NCBI RefSeq assembly: GCF_030272615.1
Contig: NC_081414.1
Span: 307,497,164-307,561,163, forward strand
Length of the DNA stretch: 64,000 bases
Direction: 5' to 3'
From: Cryptomeria japonica
Lineage: Eukaryota > Streptophyta > Pinopsida > Cupressales > Cupressaceae
The notes below the pieces were generated by a model. The model had not been told where the DNA came from, made no database searches, and saw only the letters and a program-made list of their open reading frames with translations. The number at the start of each line of letters is the position of its first letter. Position 1 is the stretch's first letter. Both the position numbers and the translations under genes were made by a program. This document shows positions 1 to 11,878 of this stretch, one piece after another.

Positions 1-390
1 ATATAATATCTGATGCAATAACAGATTAAACATGTCAGCTTAATGCATTTACAACAATGATAAATCATCTCCATAGCATGCCATGCTGATCTGGAAAAGA
101 TAAACCTGCCGGTGTAACCCTAGATAACCTAGACCTATTTGCTGGTAAAAGCAAATATGAATATACCAATGATTTATTCTTCACAACAAAGTGTCCACAC
201 GATGTCTTCGACATTACCAAGTGTCTTCCATATCATTCCAGGTGTCGGTGAACATTATATCCCGTTGGTGCACCATATACCAGTAACTGTTGCACAGTTT
301 AGTTGCTTGCCAGTGAATGTTGTTGGATCCAAAGTGATTGTTTTCAGTAGGTGTTGACATCAATGACAAAACCATACCAAAATACCAACA
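1..390 (-). mobile_element. Start of a copia-type LTR, cut by the window edge
   Basis: Read on the minus strand, the sequence opens at 390 with TGTTGGTATTTTGG. It then shows the tag TTGTCATTGATGTCAA at 354-370. The same TG start and tag open the LTRs at 3524 (minus), 11879, 14098 and 29137. The other end lies outside the window, so length and family cannot be fixed. The short overlapping reading frames on both strands here are not convincing genes. Confidence 0.6.
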
Positions 391-2086
391 TATAGATGTA
401 CAATAAAGAGTAGAGTAATATTTTTCTAATTTCAATTTTTAGACAGTTGGTTCACTTGCTATTTCTTTTGCTAATTTCAATATTTGCCTAATTATTTTAC
501 CTTTACCAATAGATATTTTTGTTTGGCCAAAGAGGCAAAATCCTTTAGCATTCTTACTTCCTCTTCATTGAAACAACCTACTTTATCTTTTTGTTGATTC
601 CCTCATCTCATCAAGTGGTTCCATTTAGTGGGAGAATGTGTTCATGGATTGTATTGATCATCATTGTGAATTCGACCTTTCTCTGTCTCTCCCATTGTTT
701 CATCATGGTGATTTGTCCTATATTTGCTCATTTTTATTCTTGTGCTTCTCTACATATGTACTAGATAGATATTTTATGTCACCTTAACCTATGTGTCATA
801 GTGTCTCCTATGACATGTGTGAAAATTTCCCTGTAAGTTTGACATGTTTTGTCATACCTTTGGTGTTAAAGTTGTAACGTTATCTAGAATGTTTCAAAAA
901 AAATCCAATTTTATTGGCTTGTATCCTTGGGGTTTCCTTGGTGGGGCATTACATATGGTATTAGAGAACATGTCATAGCATTGGGATCTTTGGTTATGTT
1001 GTTGGCCTTGTGGTTTTTACTTGGCACATAGTTCAAGTGTGAGTGCTCATCTTATAATGAATGGAATTCCTTTGGCCTTGTGGTTTGTAGTTGGCAATGC
1101 CATTCCTTCCTGGCATCAATTCATTATATGGTTTACTTAAATTATCAATGAATGGAATTCCTTTGGCCTTCATCTTTTTTATCCACTCTTGTGCAACCCA
1201 ACCAAAATGACTGTTTGTCTATAGTTTTACCACCAATTCCCTATTATTATTTGATTTCGGGTCTAATACCCCTTCTAAGGAGCTAGAGGCATGTGCAGTG
1301 TTAGCCCTAAATTTTGTCCCTATTAAAGCTCATCAGGCTCCAGTAAATTTTGAAATTGAAACCGATGGGAAAATAAATCCTTAAAGACCCATGCTAGAGG
1401 TGGGTCCCAAATCCTATGATCCCATTCATCATACTTGAATTTTTCCAGGATTTCCCTCGGAAAGGAACTCGACCCTCGATAGAATATGTTTTTCGTTCTA
1501 GCCAAGTCTTGAGTCGTGTGGCAGAAAGTCAAATATTCTGCCTTGATTGGTTCCCTCTTGGTTGATTGGGTAAGCTCCGTGATTATGTAATTATGGATAT
1601 GTGGAACCACTTGGGACTTGGTGGGAATGCCTTTTCCACCTCAGTGAGTCTTGAGTAGATGAGAGAATGTGCATTATGTGTTGTCTGAGTTGGTAACTCG
1701 GTACTTGATGAACTGCCTTATTTAATTCAACTGAGCTCCCGAGTAGAAGGAGGAGGTTGGTGGCATATAAAGTGGAATCCAAAAAGGAATGTGAAATGTC
1801 AACTCGACACTTGTTGAAGGCTCGGTTTTAATTTCACCGAGCCCCAAGTAAGAGGAAGAGGTGCGAAAACTGCCAACATAGTGGTATATTCAGGATATCT
1901 TGAGTGAAACCCAATTTGTGTTAAAAAATGGTAGGATTGGCAATTTGTTTGTTAAAAAGGCTTATCATGAGAATATATAATAGTCATTAGTATGGCTCGA
2001 TTCAGTCAACATGCCAAAATCACCAATGTTTGAATTTTACACTCAAACAAATGTCAGAATTATAGAGATGCACATGATTGTGTAAA
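391..2086. other. Intergenic, no confident gene
   Basis: No intact gene is visible. A 24-bp direct repeat containing GGAATTCCTTTGGCCTT lies at 1056-1079 and 1147-1170. An 8-bp inverted repeat (GGCTCGGT/ACCGAGCC) lies at 1819-1843. CTCGGT also recurs in the neighbouring LTR at 2101-3524. The region lies downstream of that LTR's primer-binding site on the minus strand, so it may be that element's internal DNA, but no gag motif is recognisable. Confidence 0.5.
1323..1782 (-). pseudogene. Possible coding fragment, unrecognised
   Basis: Two overlapping minus-strand frames (95 codons at 1323-1610 and 63 codons at 1591-1782) have a composition that looks more protein-like than chance, for example a Trp- and Phe-rich stretch near residues 60-85 of the first. 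They match no family I know, are short, and have no clear start context. A decayed exon or old element fragment is possible. A chance frame is about as likely. Confidence 0.2.
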
Positions 2087-2100
2087 GCTCTGATGCCAAT
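2087..2100 (-). other. Primer-binding site (initiator Met tRNA type)
   Basis: On the minus strand the 14 bases read ATTGGCATCAGAGC. This is one change from the ATTGGTATCAGAGC beside the other copia LTRs in the window, and it matches the 3' end of plant initiator methionine tRNA. It directly abuts the LTR at 2101-3524. Confidence 0.65.
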
Positions 2101-3524
2101 AGTTAATAAGATGAGAGGGGGGGGTGAATCATACAAACTTAATCTTCAATATATTCAACAGATTCAACCTCGATAGCTTATACTTCTGAATACATAACCA
2201 AAATTGTAAAACATTCAAACTCATGAACAGATAACATCACAACACATATAACACCAGATATAATGTGGAAACCCAAATAGGGAAAAACCATTATGGGATT
2301 TCGGACCCACTAAGAAATATACCCTTCTAGAGTATGCTCAGTTAAAAGCTAATCCTGTTAAAGATTACAAACACATTGCTAGATGTGACCTAGTTAAGGG
2401 ATTTCCCTTACACTTGTTACAGTCTTGCACTTTGTTAGAAGTGACCTTGTCAAAGGATTTCAAACACTCATTAGGAATGTTACCTTGCTAGAGGGTTTAC
2501 AAATAAGACTGTTAGGTCCACTCGATTAAGAGATTTTCTGTCACTTACAAAATAAATAACAGTAGTAAAATATATCTGCAACTTCACATCTGAAATGCTA
2601 AAGCAGATTCTATTTGGTCAAAACAATCTTGTCATAAGAATTATCTTGTCCCTTGTTGGGCTTGCAGGGATTCTCAATCTATTCTCCAATCAGATCTTCA
2701 AGCTTTTGAGCTCGGTAAACATTCCTATAGCATCATTGTGCATACATTTGCCCGCATATAGTGTTCATCAATAATTCCTTATTTATAAACAATTTCTAAC
2801 TGCTTAATCTCCTTGATCACATTTCCCATGATCCATCTTAGCCATCAGATCATCAAACTTGATTAGGTTCAATGTATCCTTTGATCAGAAAAATGTTTTA
2901 CCTCGCCTTGGAACTTGTGCTAGGTTATTGCAGTTCAATCTGTGCTATAGATCTTTCTCTTGATTTTCCATTGCCGTAGATCCTTAACAAACTTCTTGTG
3001 CGACATAGCAATCATTTATTCATCTCTAGCTCATTAGCATCCTTCATTAAATAATGCTTTTATCCATCCAATGTGATCTATTATAACTCGGTTGTTACTC
3101 GGTTAATACTGAACTTCACTCGGTAGACATTCTGCCTTCTTTAACCGATATTGATAACCTTAGGGTTTACAGACTAGGTTCTTTGCTCGGTGACATAGTA
3201 TAGTATTAAACTTATAATCAACAACATATGTAGGATATCAAAACAATCAAAACAACATGATCTCATCATTGTCTAACTCGGTAATAGTTTCCCATTGAAT
3301 AACTTATTATTCCTCTTCATTATCACATTCTTTCTGTGTCACTTACCGACCTCTTAATACTCATCAAAACATACTTCTCAAGATATGGCAACATCATGCC
3401 AAATCAGAAAATCAATTTCTTGACATCAATGACAAAATAATATTATAAAGATAGTAATAATCCTTCTTCAGTTATATCAACAATCTCCAACAACCTTCTC
3501 AATATCCTTATTGAAATACCAACA
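2101..3524 (-). mobile_element. Copia-type LTR, minus strand, apparently solo or 5'-end remnant
   Basis: On the minus strand the LTR starts TGTTGGTATTTCAA at 3524. It carries TTGTCATTGATGTCAA about 100 bp in, and a conserved motif near its end (GGTTTTTCCCTATTTGGGTTTCC, around 2262-2292). It ends with TGATTCACCCCCCCCTCTCAT at about 2108-2128, next to a primer-binding site. CTCGGT is repeated at least six times in 2700-3300. The terminal CA is changed to CT. No partner LTR and no recognisable gag or pol lie beside it, so it is a remnant of about 1.4 kb. Confidence 0.65.
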
Positions 3525-6077
3525 ATCTAGTTTCTATTGTAATGCCAATAGATTGTTCGCACACTTTTGAAGGAACAAAATCATGAAAAGATGATTTTGT
3601 GATCGCGATCATTTATGTGATGCTAGAGTTGTGATGAGTGGTATACAACTATTTTTATGAGGATAGTGGGAATGCTATTATATATATAGATCAATATGAG
3701 GGTGAATAAGTCATCAGTGTATATGAGTGAATGAGCTAGAGGTTAGAAGTTCAAAGATGTCTGCAGCTATGTTAAGGCCTTGTAAGAAGTGGATCATGTC
3801 GCAGAAAAGATGCTAAAGTCCTAAAAGAAAACCTATGAGGAATCTATCATACAACCAAAGGGGGCTTGAAAATGCACCATAGTGCCAGAGAGGAACAAGG
3901 TGATTAATGTGTAGATGCAATACTATTTTGCATTTTGCATCTAGCTAGGTTTCCTCTGGCAGTAATTTTCCCTTTTGGTGCAGAAGTGCAGGGAGACAGT
4001 GGGCGATGTGGACACTAAGGAATTGGGTTGGTAGCCGCAAATCCACACTCTAAAATTTCTCCCCTACCAGGACAAGTAGTGAATTCTTCTTGAGTTGGTA
4101 TCTTCTACATCTATAACCACCCATGGTTGGTGGTGACATGGTTGGTATGTTGTTAGGTCCCCTTTAATGCTCTCTGATCCTAGGCATGAAGGTTGCAACA
4201 GATGGCCATCCTGGCGATTACGCATTAGGAAAAAATATAGGCAACCGGATCCACTCGGTAACTCAAAAAAGGAAAAGGGCTAATTAGGTAAATAGGTTGG
4301 ACACATGTAAGCAGCCTATAGCTTGTGCATTCCTTGTGATATAAAAGGAATACCAAGGCTGTATGAAGGGTTTGAATCTTTTCATTTTTATGGGTAGGTA
4401 GAATAGGTTTTTGTTTAGTCCTTCTCTAGAGATAAATTCCTAAGGGAATGAATGTACAAATATTGCAACAATTTGAATTAGTATATGAGAAAACTGCTAT
4501 ATTGTTGCAGAACTGTCTCCATTTGTATTTTGTACTTTCATATGAATCAGATTATTAAGGATGTTTTGATTTGTCTTGATATTTTCCATATCAACGTGTG
4601 ACTATGTTTATGGGTTTCCTTCAAGGAAGGAATTAAATTCTATATGAAAATCACTATGAACTTAGGAAATAGTTTATGGATTAAAAAGAATGGTTTATCT
4701 AATAACAAGAGGAGCTGCATTAATGTAAGGCATTAATGTATGAGAAACTCACTAGCTTGAGTTTAGTTGTTGTTTAGGTTTGCATTTGTGACCAGAGGAA
4801 TTGACTCTGTGCCTCAGGATAGACACTGTCCTGTGATAGTCTATGATTTGTTTCAGAAACACTTCCATAATTGAATTTTTTTCTAACCCTTTTCCCCTTT
4901 AGTTTTTTAGTCTGTGTTCTCAAATATTCTCAGAGGCAGAGCAATTGGAATTTGGCTTGATTTTAAAGAAATGAATGTAATGTTCTTATGTGTCTGAGAA
5001 CATTCCGTCTTTATGTAGGTCTATAGATCATAATATTGCAATGTATTCATCTATGCAAGCCCAAAATAGAAACACCCTCCTAAGTACGATGTAGCTCAAA
5101 GTAAAGAAGGCTATGAGAGCCTTGTGCTATTGAAATTCCCTATCTTTAGTCTGACGATAGTTTAGAGACCACATTGAAGGTTTTATCCACACCTTGGAAT
5201 GTGATGAAATCCTTAGGACTGAGGGTTGCAGGAAAAAACACCATGTAGATGGATTCAGTAATGATCTTAGGCATTCAAACAATGTTCCAACTAATGCCTT
5301 TAAACCTTCTTTACACAACTTGTGCTTTTCAATCCTTCCCATCACATTAGTATTTGTGACCTAGAAACTATGTAGGTCTCCACCTCTACTACGAGGTCCC
5401 ATATCAATATTGGTATAGCTAAAATTAACCATAGTAACTTGGCTTAGCTATTTTTGAGATGTGGGATGGGAAATCTCCAAACAAAGATGATCTGAATTAT
5501 CTTCAATCAGACCTGAGGATGTTTTGAGTTTCTTGTTTTTGGGAACAAAGGTAGACTACAATATCTAGGGTGTGGTATCCTTAATGGTTCCCTAATGGAT
5601 TCAAGTTACCTTTTATTGAATAAGGATACTTCTAGCCTTGTGGGGGGGAAAAGGGTTTCTATGGCACTTTGCATGGCATCAAGAATAAGAAAAAGAGTCC
5701 TTTTAATAGGAGGGCTCTTGTCTATGTTTTGCAAAGTGAAAGGAAAAGGAGACATAGACTTACCACTAATGACACTATCTTGTCTTGTATCTTGGTCTGG
5801 CTCCTTTCCCTTATCCTAATCTTTTTGGGTTCTTGCGTCTTCTTCTCACCTTCATTATTTTCTTTATATTTCTATGGCTCTGCTGCCTCCTACTATGGTT
5901 CTTTTATTCCAGTATTTGGCATAAAGTTGTCCCCACATATCCTCTTGGGATCTTCGTTTTATCCCAATGGCTCTCCATCTCCATTTCCTCCTAGATTAAC
6001 TAGGGGTATTGCTTGTGCAGGTAGAGTTGTGAAATAGGGATTTATGTTTCTAGTGCTACTTTGTCCTAATGATTTCT
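3525..6077. other. Intergenic, no confident gene
   Basis: No gene family is recognisable. A perfect 10-bp palindrome GATCGCGATC lies at 3601-3610. A TATA-like TATAAAAG occurs at 4340-4347, downstream of a possible TGTTAGGTCCCC start near 4150. This could be the U3 of an unrecognised LTR, but I see no matching end or partner. Frames at 5595-6037 (up to 122 codons, hydrophobic) overlap one another in different frames and have no recognisable domain. Confidence 0.45.
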
Positions 6078-6875
6078 TTATTTTTTGGGGGTAGTCTTGG
6101 AGACATTAACCTTCTTCTTGGCTAACCAAACTTGAATCATTCTTAGGACTGCTCCAATCCTACTATTCAGGTATTCTTCCTTAGGATGAGCCCAATCAAT
6201 AGGATCCAATGGTTGCATTTGTACATGAGAGATTTATGTAGGGTTGATCATATCAGAACCATCATCAACAACACCATTCATGTCCCAACCAAGATGACAA
6301 TCTATTATTTATTTCAAGGTCATTCTTTACCAATCTTTCCTTCTCACCTCAACTCATCTGCGTAGTCTTCCCAATAATCTTCTAGCTAGAGAACATGATG
6401 AAATGATGATCCTAAATGAAAATTGTCTTTGACAAAGTCTTTACCATCAAATTTTAGCCTAAATACATCATAGGTGCCCATAACATATTTCTCTACTGCC
6501 TTCATAAAGTTTAAGGCCTTTAACCATGTCTTACAACTATACATACCTAGAGTGATAAGAAACTAGATGTTGATTTTCCTTCTATCACTACATGTTTGGT
6601 TCACTTCACAAACCTATCTACAAAGCTCAATCATGATGAACTTATCCTCTACATACCTAGGTGGTTTTAAGAGGAAACAATCAAAACTTCCTACCCTTAT
6701 GCAAGTGAAGGTAAGGAACTATAGGAAGTAACTACCATACACCTTCACCAAAGTGGCTTCTTTAGGTGAAATTATCCATTCCAGGTGACCTTGTAGCTCC
6801 CTTACCAACCTCATGGTAAATACATCATTTACCCTTCTTAAATTTGTGTGAGGTGGAAATCTAACTAACTATAAG
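6078..6875 (-). pseudogene. Decayed protein-coding sequence of unknown family
   Basis: Read from about 6875 leftwards, one minus-strand frame stays protein-like for about 190 codons with only a few TAG/TGA stops. After a frame change near 6280 a second open stretch runs to a TAA at 6078-6080. Visible features are a hydrophobic stretch with a Val-Gly-Ser-Phe-Asp-Cys run, a Lys-Pro-Pro-Arg-Tyr motif, an aromatic/acidic segment (Leu-Glu-Asp-Tyr-Trp-Glu-Asp-Tyr) and a basic C-terminal tail rich in Lys. Stops are scattered while the composition is consistent, so I read it as a once-translated gene about 260 codons long. I do not recognise the family. A retroelement gag or a host gene are both possible. 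Confidence 0.4.
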
Positions 6876-8589
6876 ACTAATAACTAAGCTACGACGAGAC
6901 TTATAAAATCCCACAAATTAACCAAATCACCAATGAAAAAGTTAAACAAGTAAACTAAAGAGTAAATCTTCATGTATATCCCATTGTCTCATATCAACCT
7001 TGATCTTGTTGTTAAGATTGCTCTTAGAATGCACTGCATTTGCTTCAATATGACAAAGAGCTGAATGGACTATGTGGTATTAAAAATGCAATGGAGTGCA
7101 ACTACAATGCAATTATAGTGGAGATAATGATGATAATGCAAATGAGATGGATAAAGCTACTATGATAAAATACTAAATGTTTCTATGCTAATCCAAAGGC
7201 ATACTTTTATATTTCTTTGTTTGTTGGAGTGTTAAAATGCTTGAATGCTCTAATGGTGACTAGTCTCAAATGTTGGAAAAAGACATCCTTTTATAGATTT
7301 TGCAAGGCTAAAATACAAGGTGGCAAAGATCAATGGTTGAGAGTGAATCTTGAGAGAATGAATGGCTAAGAATAATTGGTTGAAATGTGAGAGATAAAGT
7401 AGGAAGATGTTCCTCCTACGATGACAAGATGGAGGACAAGGTGGAAAGAGATTACACATGGCATAATGCTCACCTTGACCAAGGATGAAGAATCCAAAGA
7501 TACAAGATAGTTGGAGAGAATATAGGTTTCCCAAGACATGAAGGAGTCAACAATCTAGGGAGATTGGAGAAGATTTAGGATTCCTGGGACAAGTGGACAA
7601 TGAGTCACTTTGACTAGGTTGATGTGGACAAAACCACCCTCTAGGAAGTAGAGATGTGAGAGAGAATATAGGGACTAGGAGGACATATAAGTCTGCTCAT
7701 TCTATTGACTAGGGATGATGTTGAGGATAATTGAAGAATTAAATATTAAACATATTTAATTTGTTTAGCCACATGGCGATGAAGTGGCATGATGATGTGG
7801 AAGATGAGATGGAGGAATGATGTAGAATTTAGAATTGAAACCTTAGGTTAGATGATTAATTAAATATTTGGGATTATTTAATCAAGATAGAATTTAGAAG
7901 AATTGTGATGAATTTTAATTAATTGGATTAGAGGAATAGGACAAGAGAATCGAATAAATAAATTATATAGAAGAATGAAGTCATTAAATAAATAATTAAT
8001 ATTTATTTAATTATCTCTAGTCATTTTTAGGTATATGCATTTTACCCCTCTTTTAAAAAATGTGCCTTATCACATTGTTTCAAAGAAAAACAAATCAAGT
8101 CTCAATTTTCCCCTAATGTCAGTATGATGTGGATGGTATTCCCCCTTTGGAGATCGATAAGTGAAAAATTTGAAAAATTAGGGATGAAGTGGGCAATCTC
8201 ATGAATTAGAAAAAAATGGATGAAGAAATTGGTGAAAAATAAGTTGTAATGTTCTGAAAGGTTGTCCTGACATTACATGGTCATAACACCTCCAATTAGG
8301 TTCAGATATAGTATATATTGTAAGGATTGGACCCACATCCAACTCATTTGCACGCGTGGAGCTTTGGGAGTGAATTATGGAGAGAAGTGATTGCAGCAGA
8401 GCGTTGTCAGTATACATGGTGATCCCATACCACAAAAACCGATTCAAGCATGTCTGTAGATTTTAGAGACCAGATTTATGGACCCCTAGTATGTACACCT
8501 ATACCCTCTTTGTACTTTGACCATTTAATTCATTTTCTAGGTCAAAATTTCAATTTTTTCGTAGACGCTAGAATTGGTTTTTTGAATTT
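6876..8589. other. Intergenic, AT-rich, no gene seen
   Basis: No convincing gene. 7730-8040 is very AT-rich with repeated TTAATT/AAATATT runs, similar in style to the start of element F's LTR but not alignable by eye. Frames at 7250-7534 and 8199-8447 (minus) lack recognisable motifs. Confidence 0.4.
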
Positions 8590-8935
8590 ACGCATTTCTT
8601 TTAGTGCTTTCATTATTTATTTTTACGTGTTTGCACATTCATGTAGTGTATTTGATCTTTTAGCGCTTTTAGATTTTCTTTTTACACATTTGGTAAGGCT
8701 TGTAGTGCTTTTGTTAATGTAGTGCATACGTTAGATGTTTTTATGCATTTGGTTATTCATGTAGTTCTTATGTAGATTTAGTGCTTTAAGAGAATTGTTT
8801 AACGCTTTTTTCATGTCTTGTAGTGCCTTTGGTTATTTAGCTCATATGTGATGTCGGTTAGTGCATTTGTAATTTTGTTTAGCGCTTTTGCTTGTTTGGC
8901 ACATGTGTGATTTTTTGAATGCTTTTGCTTGGTAA
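8590..8935 (+). repeat. Degenerate 21/17-bp tandem repeat (TAGYGCWTTTG)
   Basis: Units starting TAGTGC, TAGCGC or TTACAC plus TTTTG or ATTTG recur every 21 bp, with some 17-bp units, from about 8590 to 8935. Examples start near 8657, 8678, 8699 and 8716. The units are strongly diverged. The same unit, also 21 bp, occurs on the opposite strand at 58216-58445. Here the array lies directly upstream of a plant-mobile-domain pseudogene. Confidence 0.55.
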
Positions 8936-9199
8936 AATAGTGGATTTAGGATAGTTGCATGATTTGGATGGTATAGATAAATAAGTTGACATCATGAGAA
9001 ATGGCAACCAACTGATAGGAGTTTAGTGAGATTGGTCTAATATTCAAAGAACTAATTGGATAGGAAATTGTGTACCAAATAGGATTATTACAATAGATGC
9101 AACTTATATTGATGATTAACACTTGTAGCATTGATTTGTCTTTAGGAGGATTTAGATATTTTGATGTCTTGGGAGCGATTCTCAAAGATGATGCGCTTG

Positions 9200-10540
9200 T
9201 GACTAGAGTTAGATGATACAGGGAGATAGAGGTGTGTAGATTGACACATCTCCTGTACATGTCTAATATCAGGATGAATAGGGGTCTACTGACAACACTT
9301 GGTGAGAGGTTTCATAGCGATCATAACACCTTTCATTTGTCGACTAGTGAGATGAGCGTGACTCTAGAGGATGTATATAGGATTTTGAGGATACCCATTA
9401 TAGGTAAGCTTATTCAATATGATCAGTGATCACCACGAGAGGGATGGGACAACAACTCTATGTAGGATTTCTTATGATGATGACATTGATGGCCCGGAGG
9501 TCAAATGGGATGACATGATACAATACAATGATGTTTTTCCATAAGTACTTTTAGATTTGATTGGCGGGTTCATATGTCCAGATAGGAGATCATGTAGTCT
9601 ATATGTTGGGTGGGGACACATTTTTGAGTGGATGGTTATTGAGGGGACCCATTATGTATGGGGTATATGTATGTTGTCCCATTTATACCATGATTTACAT
9701 CAAGTTATTTATGATGGTACTACAAGTTTATCAACCAATGTCACACTATTATAGCTATGTTCATGGGAGCACATTATTGTGACTCAACCAGTTTGCTAGT
9801 GGGTGAGGGCTCTAGGATGACCCTACATTTATGCCTATAATGGAGTAGTTTCCCAACCCAGACTGGGGAAGCTATAGTTTTGGAGATATGTGCTTGACAC
9901 CATGGATTTAGTTACTTGGAGGCCTTATGTGGATTATGAGCCATGGATAGATGATCCTAGAGATCTTTTGTTAATATATCAGGCTCAATGGTTGATAGGG
10001 CAAAGAACCTATGTCATTGAGAAATATTTGATTGCTTGGATGTTCAAATAGTTTGGACAGACTCGGGGGATGCCACAAGGTAAAACCTTGTATGTGCGAA
10101 CATAGAAGGATAGATTAGATTGGTGTCCATCAATTTCATTTAAGGTTGCATGACTAGATTTTTTAGCTCTACCATATTAGACTTGGGATCTGTGGCCTCA
10201 TGTGTTGGATCTCAAGATGACTCTTGATTTTGCACAGTATTTTGTAGAGCATCCATTCTTGAGATTGACTGATCTGACTGATCCTCTACCCAGTTTTGAT
10301 GATGAGGTTGACTAGGGAAAAACATAGAGGAGGAGAAGATAGAGGATAACACAACCAGGGGGTGGTGAGGGAGGGGATGATGAGGGCGAAGGAGATGATG
10401 AGGGTAGAGGAGGTAGATGAGGAGGTGGTAGGGGAAAAGATGGAGGGAGGACACGTAGAGGCATGAATGTAGGTAGGGTTGAAGGTAGGGATGGAGGTAG
10501 GGGTGAAGGAATAGATAGGGGACCTATTTGAGGCATGGAG
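9200..10540 (+). pseudogene. Plant mobile domain (PMD, aminotransferase-like) pseudogene
   Basis: The PMD family comprises MAIN/MAIL-type proteins and many transposon-borne relatives. The first frame (9232-9429) has the typical opening: a Leu-rich helix, an Arg-Gly-Leu-Leu-Thr-Thr-Leu motif, then Phe-His and a Val-Thr-Leu-Glu-Asp-Val segment ending near Ile-Pro-Ile. After a frameshift between 9430 and 9557, a second frame holds Tyr-Val-Trp-Gly and a His-Leu-Tyr motif. From 9881 come Thr-Trp-Arg-Pro-Tyr and a Phe-Gly-Gln segment that matches the C-terminal part of the domain. From about 10320 the frame turns into an Arg/Gly/Asp-rich tail (RGG-like) to about 10540. Stops at 10045, 10103 and later show it is dead. 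It may be a host gene relic or the PMD gene of a transposon. I see no terminal repeats of its own. Confidence 0.6.
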
Positions 10541-11148
10541 GATGTTGGAGGAGGTTGTGGTGATGATGGAGATGATGAGGAGGGAGAGGAGGAGGGATGT
10601 TTTTTGGTTTGGAGGAGGAGAGTGGCAAGAGATCCATTACAGGCATAGGGATAGGTGCTAGATCAACCACAACAACCATAGGCATAGGTGCAATAGGATG
10701 ATACTGTAGTTTTGAGAGCATAGGTATCCTAGTTTTAGGAGTAGGTCTGAGCACTGACCTTAGAGTGGGACAACTATTGAGCAATATGATAGAGTTGAGA
10801 GCCTCCTTGAGCATCTTGAGTAGATTGGAGCCCAGGGCTCACATGGTCATAGTATGATGGTCAATCCGAATGCTAGCAAGGAGATTGCATATTGGTGTTG
10901 ACTATATGAGGCAGTTGTACCAGCAGATCAGAGGGCTGACAAATATGTTCCTACTTCTCAATAAGTATTGAGGTGTGTACGAATTGAGAGTGTAGGTGTT
11001 ATGGGTCCACCACGTTCACCATGAGGTGATCTAGGGGAAGGTCCTTCTAGTTCAGGAGGGGTAGGTGGAGCAGGTCAGCTGAGACCAACAACCTCTTGAG
11101 GGAGAGTTACTTAGTGTTGAGACTTGATTCAATTCGATGTACCATTTT
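10541..11148 (+). other. Decayed 3' continuation of the PMD pseudogene
   Basis: The reading frame of the Arg/Gly-rich tail continues as Gly/Glu/Asp-rich sequence to about 10600 and then fills with stops. Purine-rich GGAGGAGG runs persist to about 10620. A separate Gly/Pro-type segment can be read around 10990-11095. No independent gene is recognised. Confidence 0.35.
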
Positions 11149-11878
11149 TTGACTAGAGATAGTGATATTGATATCATTGTATACTCAAACATTTTATTCT
11201 CTTATGATGATATACTGATGGACATTGAAGGACTCTATATATGTACTTTTATTGGATTTTGCTATGCATGTGATACCTATGATTCCTATGATGATGATTT
11301 TTATGATGCTAGATGATATAGATGATGAAATTTTATTATATTATGCTTATGTACATTGATATGATGATCTATGATATCATTATGTTATGATGACATGATT
11401 CCTATATGCATATCTATGATGATGTTCTATTCATGATACTTATGATGATTATTGTGATGCTTATATATAATGATGTTCATGTGCACTATGATTGACCTGC
11501 ATGCTTATGATGAATTCTTAGTACTTCTATGATTACATGTTTATAATGATTTTCTCTTCATGCCTATGATACTCATGATGCGTAATTATGTCTATTAGAT
11601 GTTTGATTGAGATATTTATGTGATTATAATATGGCAATGATGCTATATACATTTGAGATAATTTATAGATGGAATGGATATGAAATTCAATTTGATGCAT
11701 GATGTATTGATATGATTTATTGATGTATGATATCATGCATGATGAAGTGGTTGTATCTACCATGTTCTATATGCATTTTGAATATGATCCTATTTACATG
11801 ATGATGATATGATTAATGGATATGTACATGTGATGATATTGACAATGGATAAATCGAAATGAATCTAAATGATGCAAA
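11149..11878. repeat. TGATGAT-rich low-complexity DNA
   Basis: The 730 bases between the PMD pseudogene and element A are dominated by irregular TATGATGATG and CATGATG units with no fixed period. Two short frames can be read, but they are composition artefacts. This is probably old degraded repeat DNA. Confidence 0.5.

Noticed and set aside
139-435. Overlapping open frames on both strands near the left edge
   Set aside because: They lie inside an LTR start (TG at 390) and have no protein family features.
5595-6037. Hydrophobic plus-strand frames of 69-122 codons as possible membrane proteins
   Set aside because: Three overlapping frames, T-rich composition, and no recognisable domain or start context. 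Likely chance.
10212-10814. Pro/His/Ser-rich minus-strand frames
   Set aside because: They are the complement of the GGAGGAGG-rich tail of the PMD pseudogene and arise from base composition.
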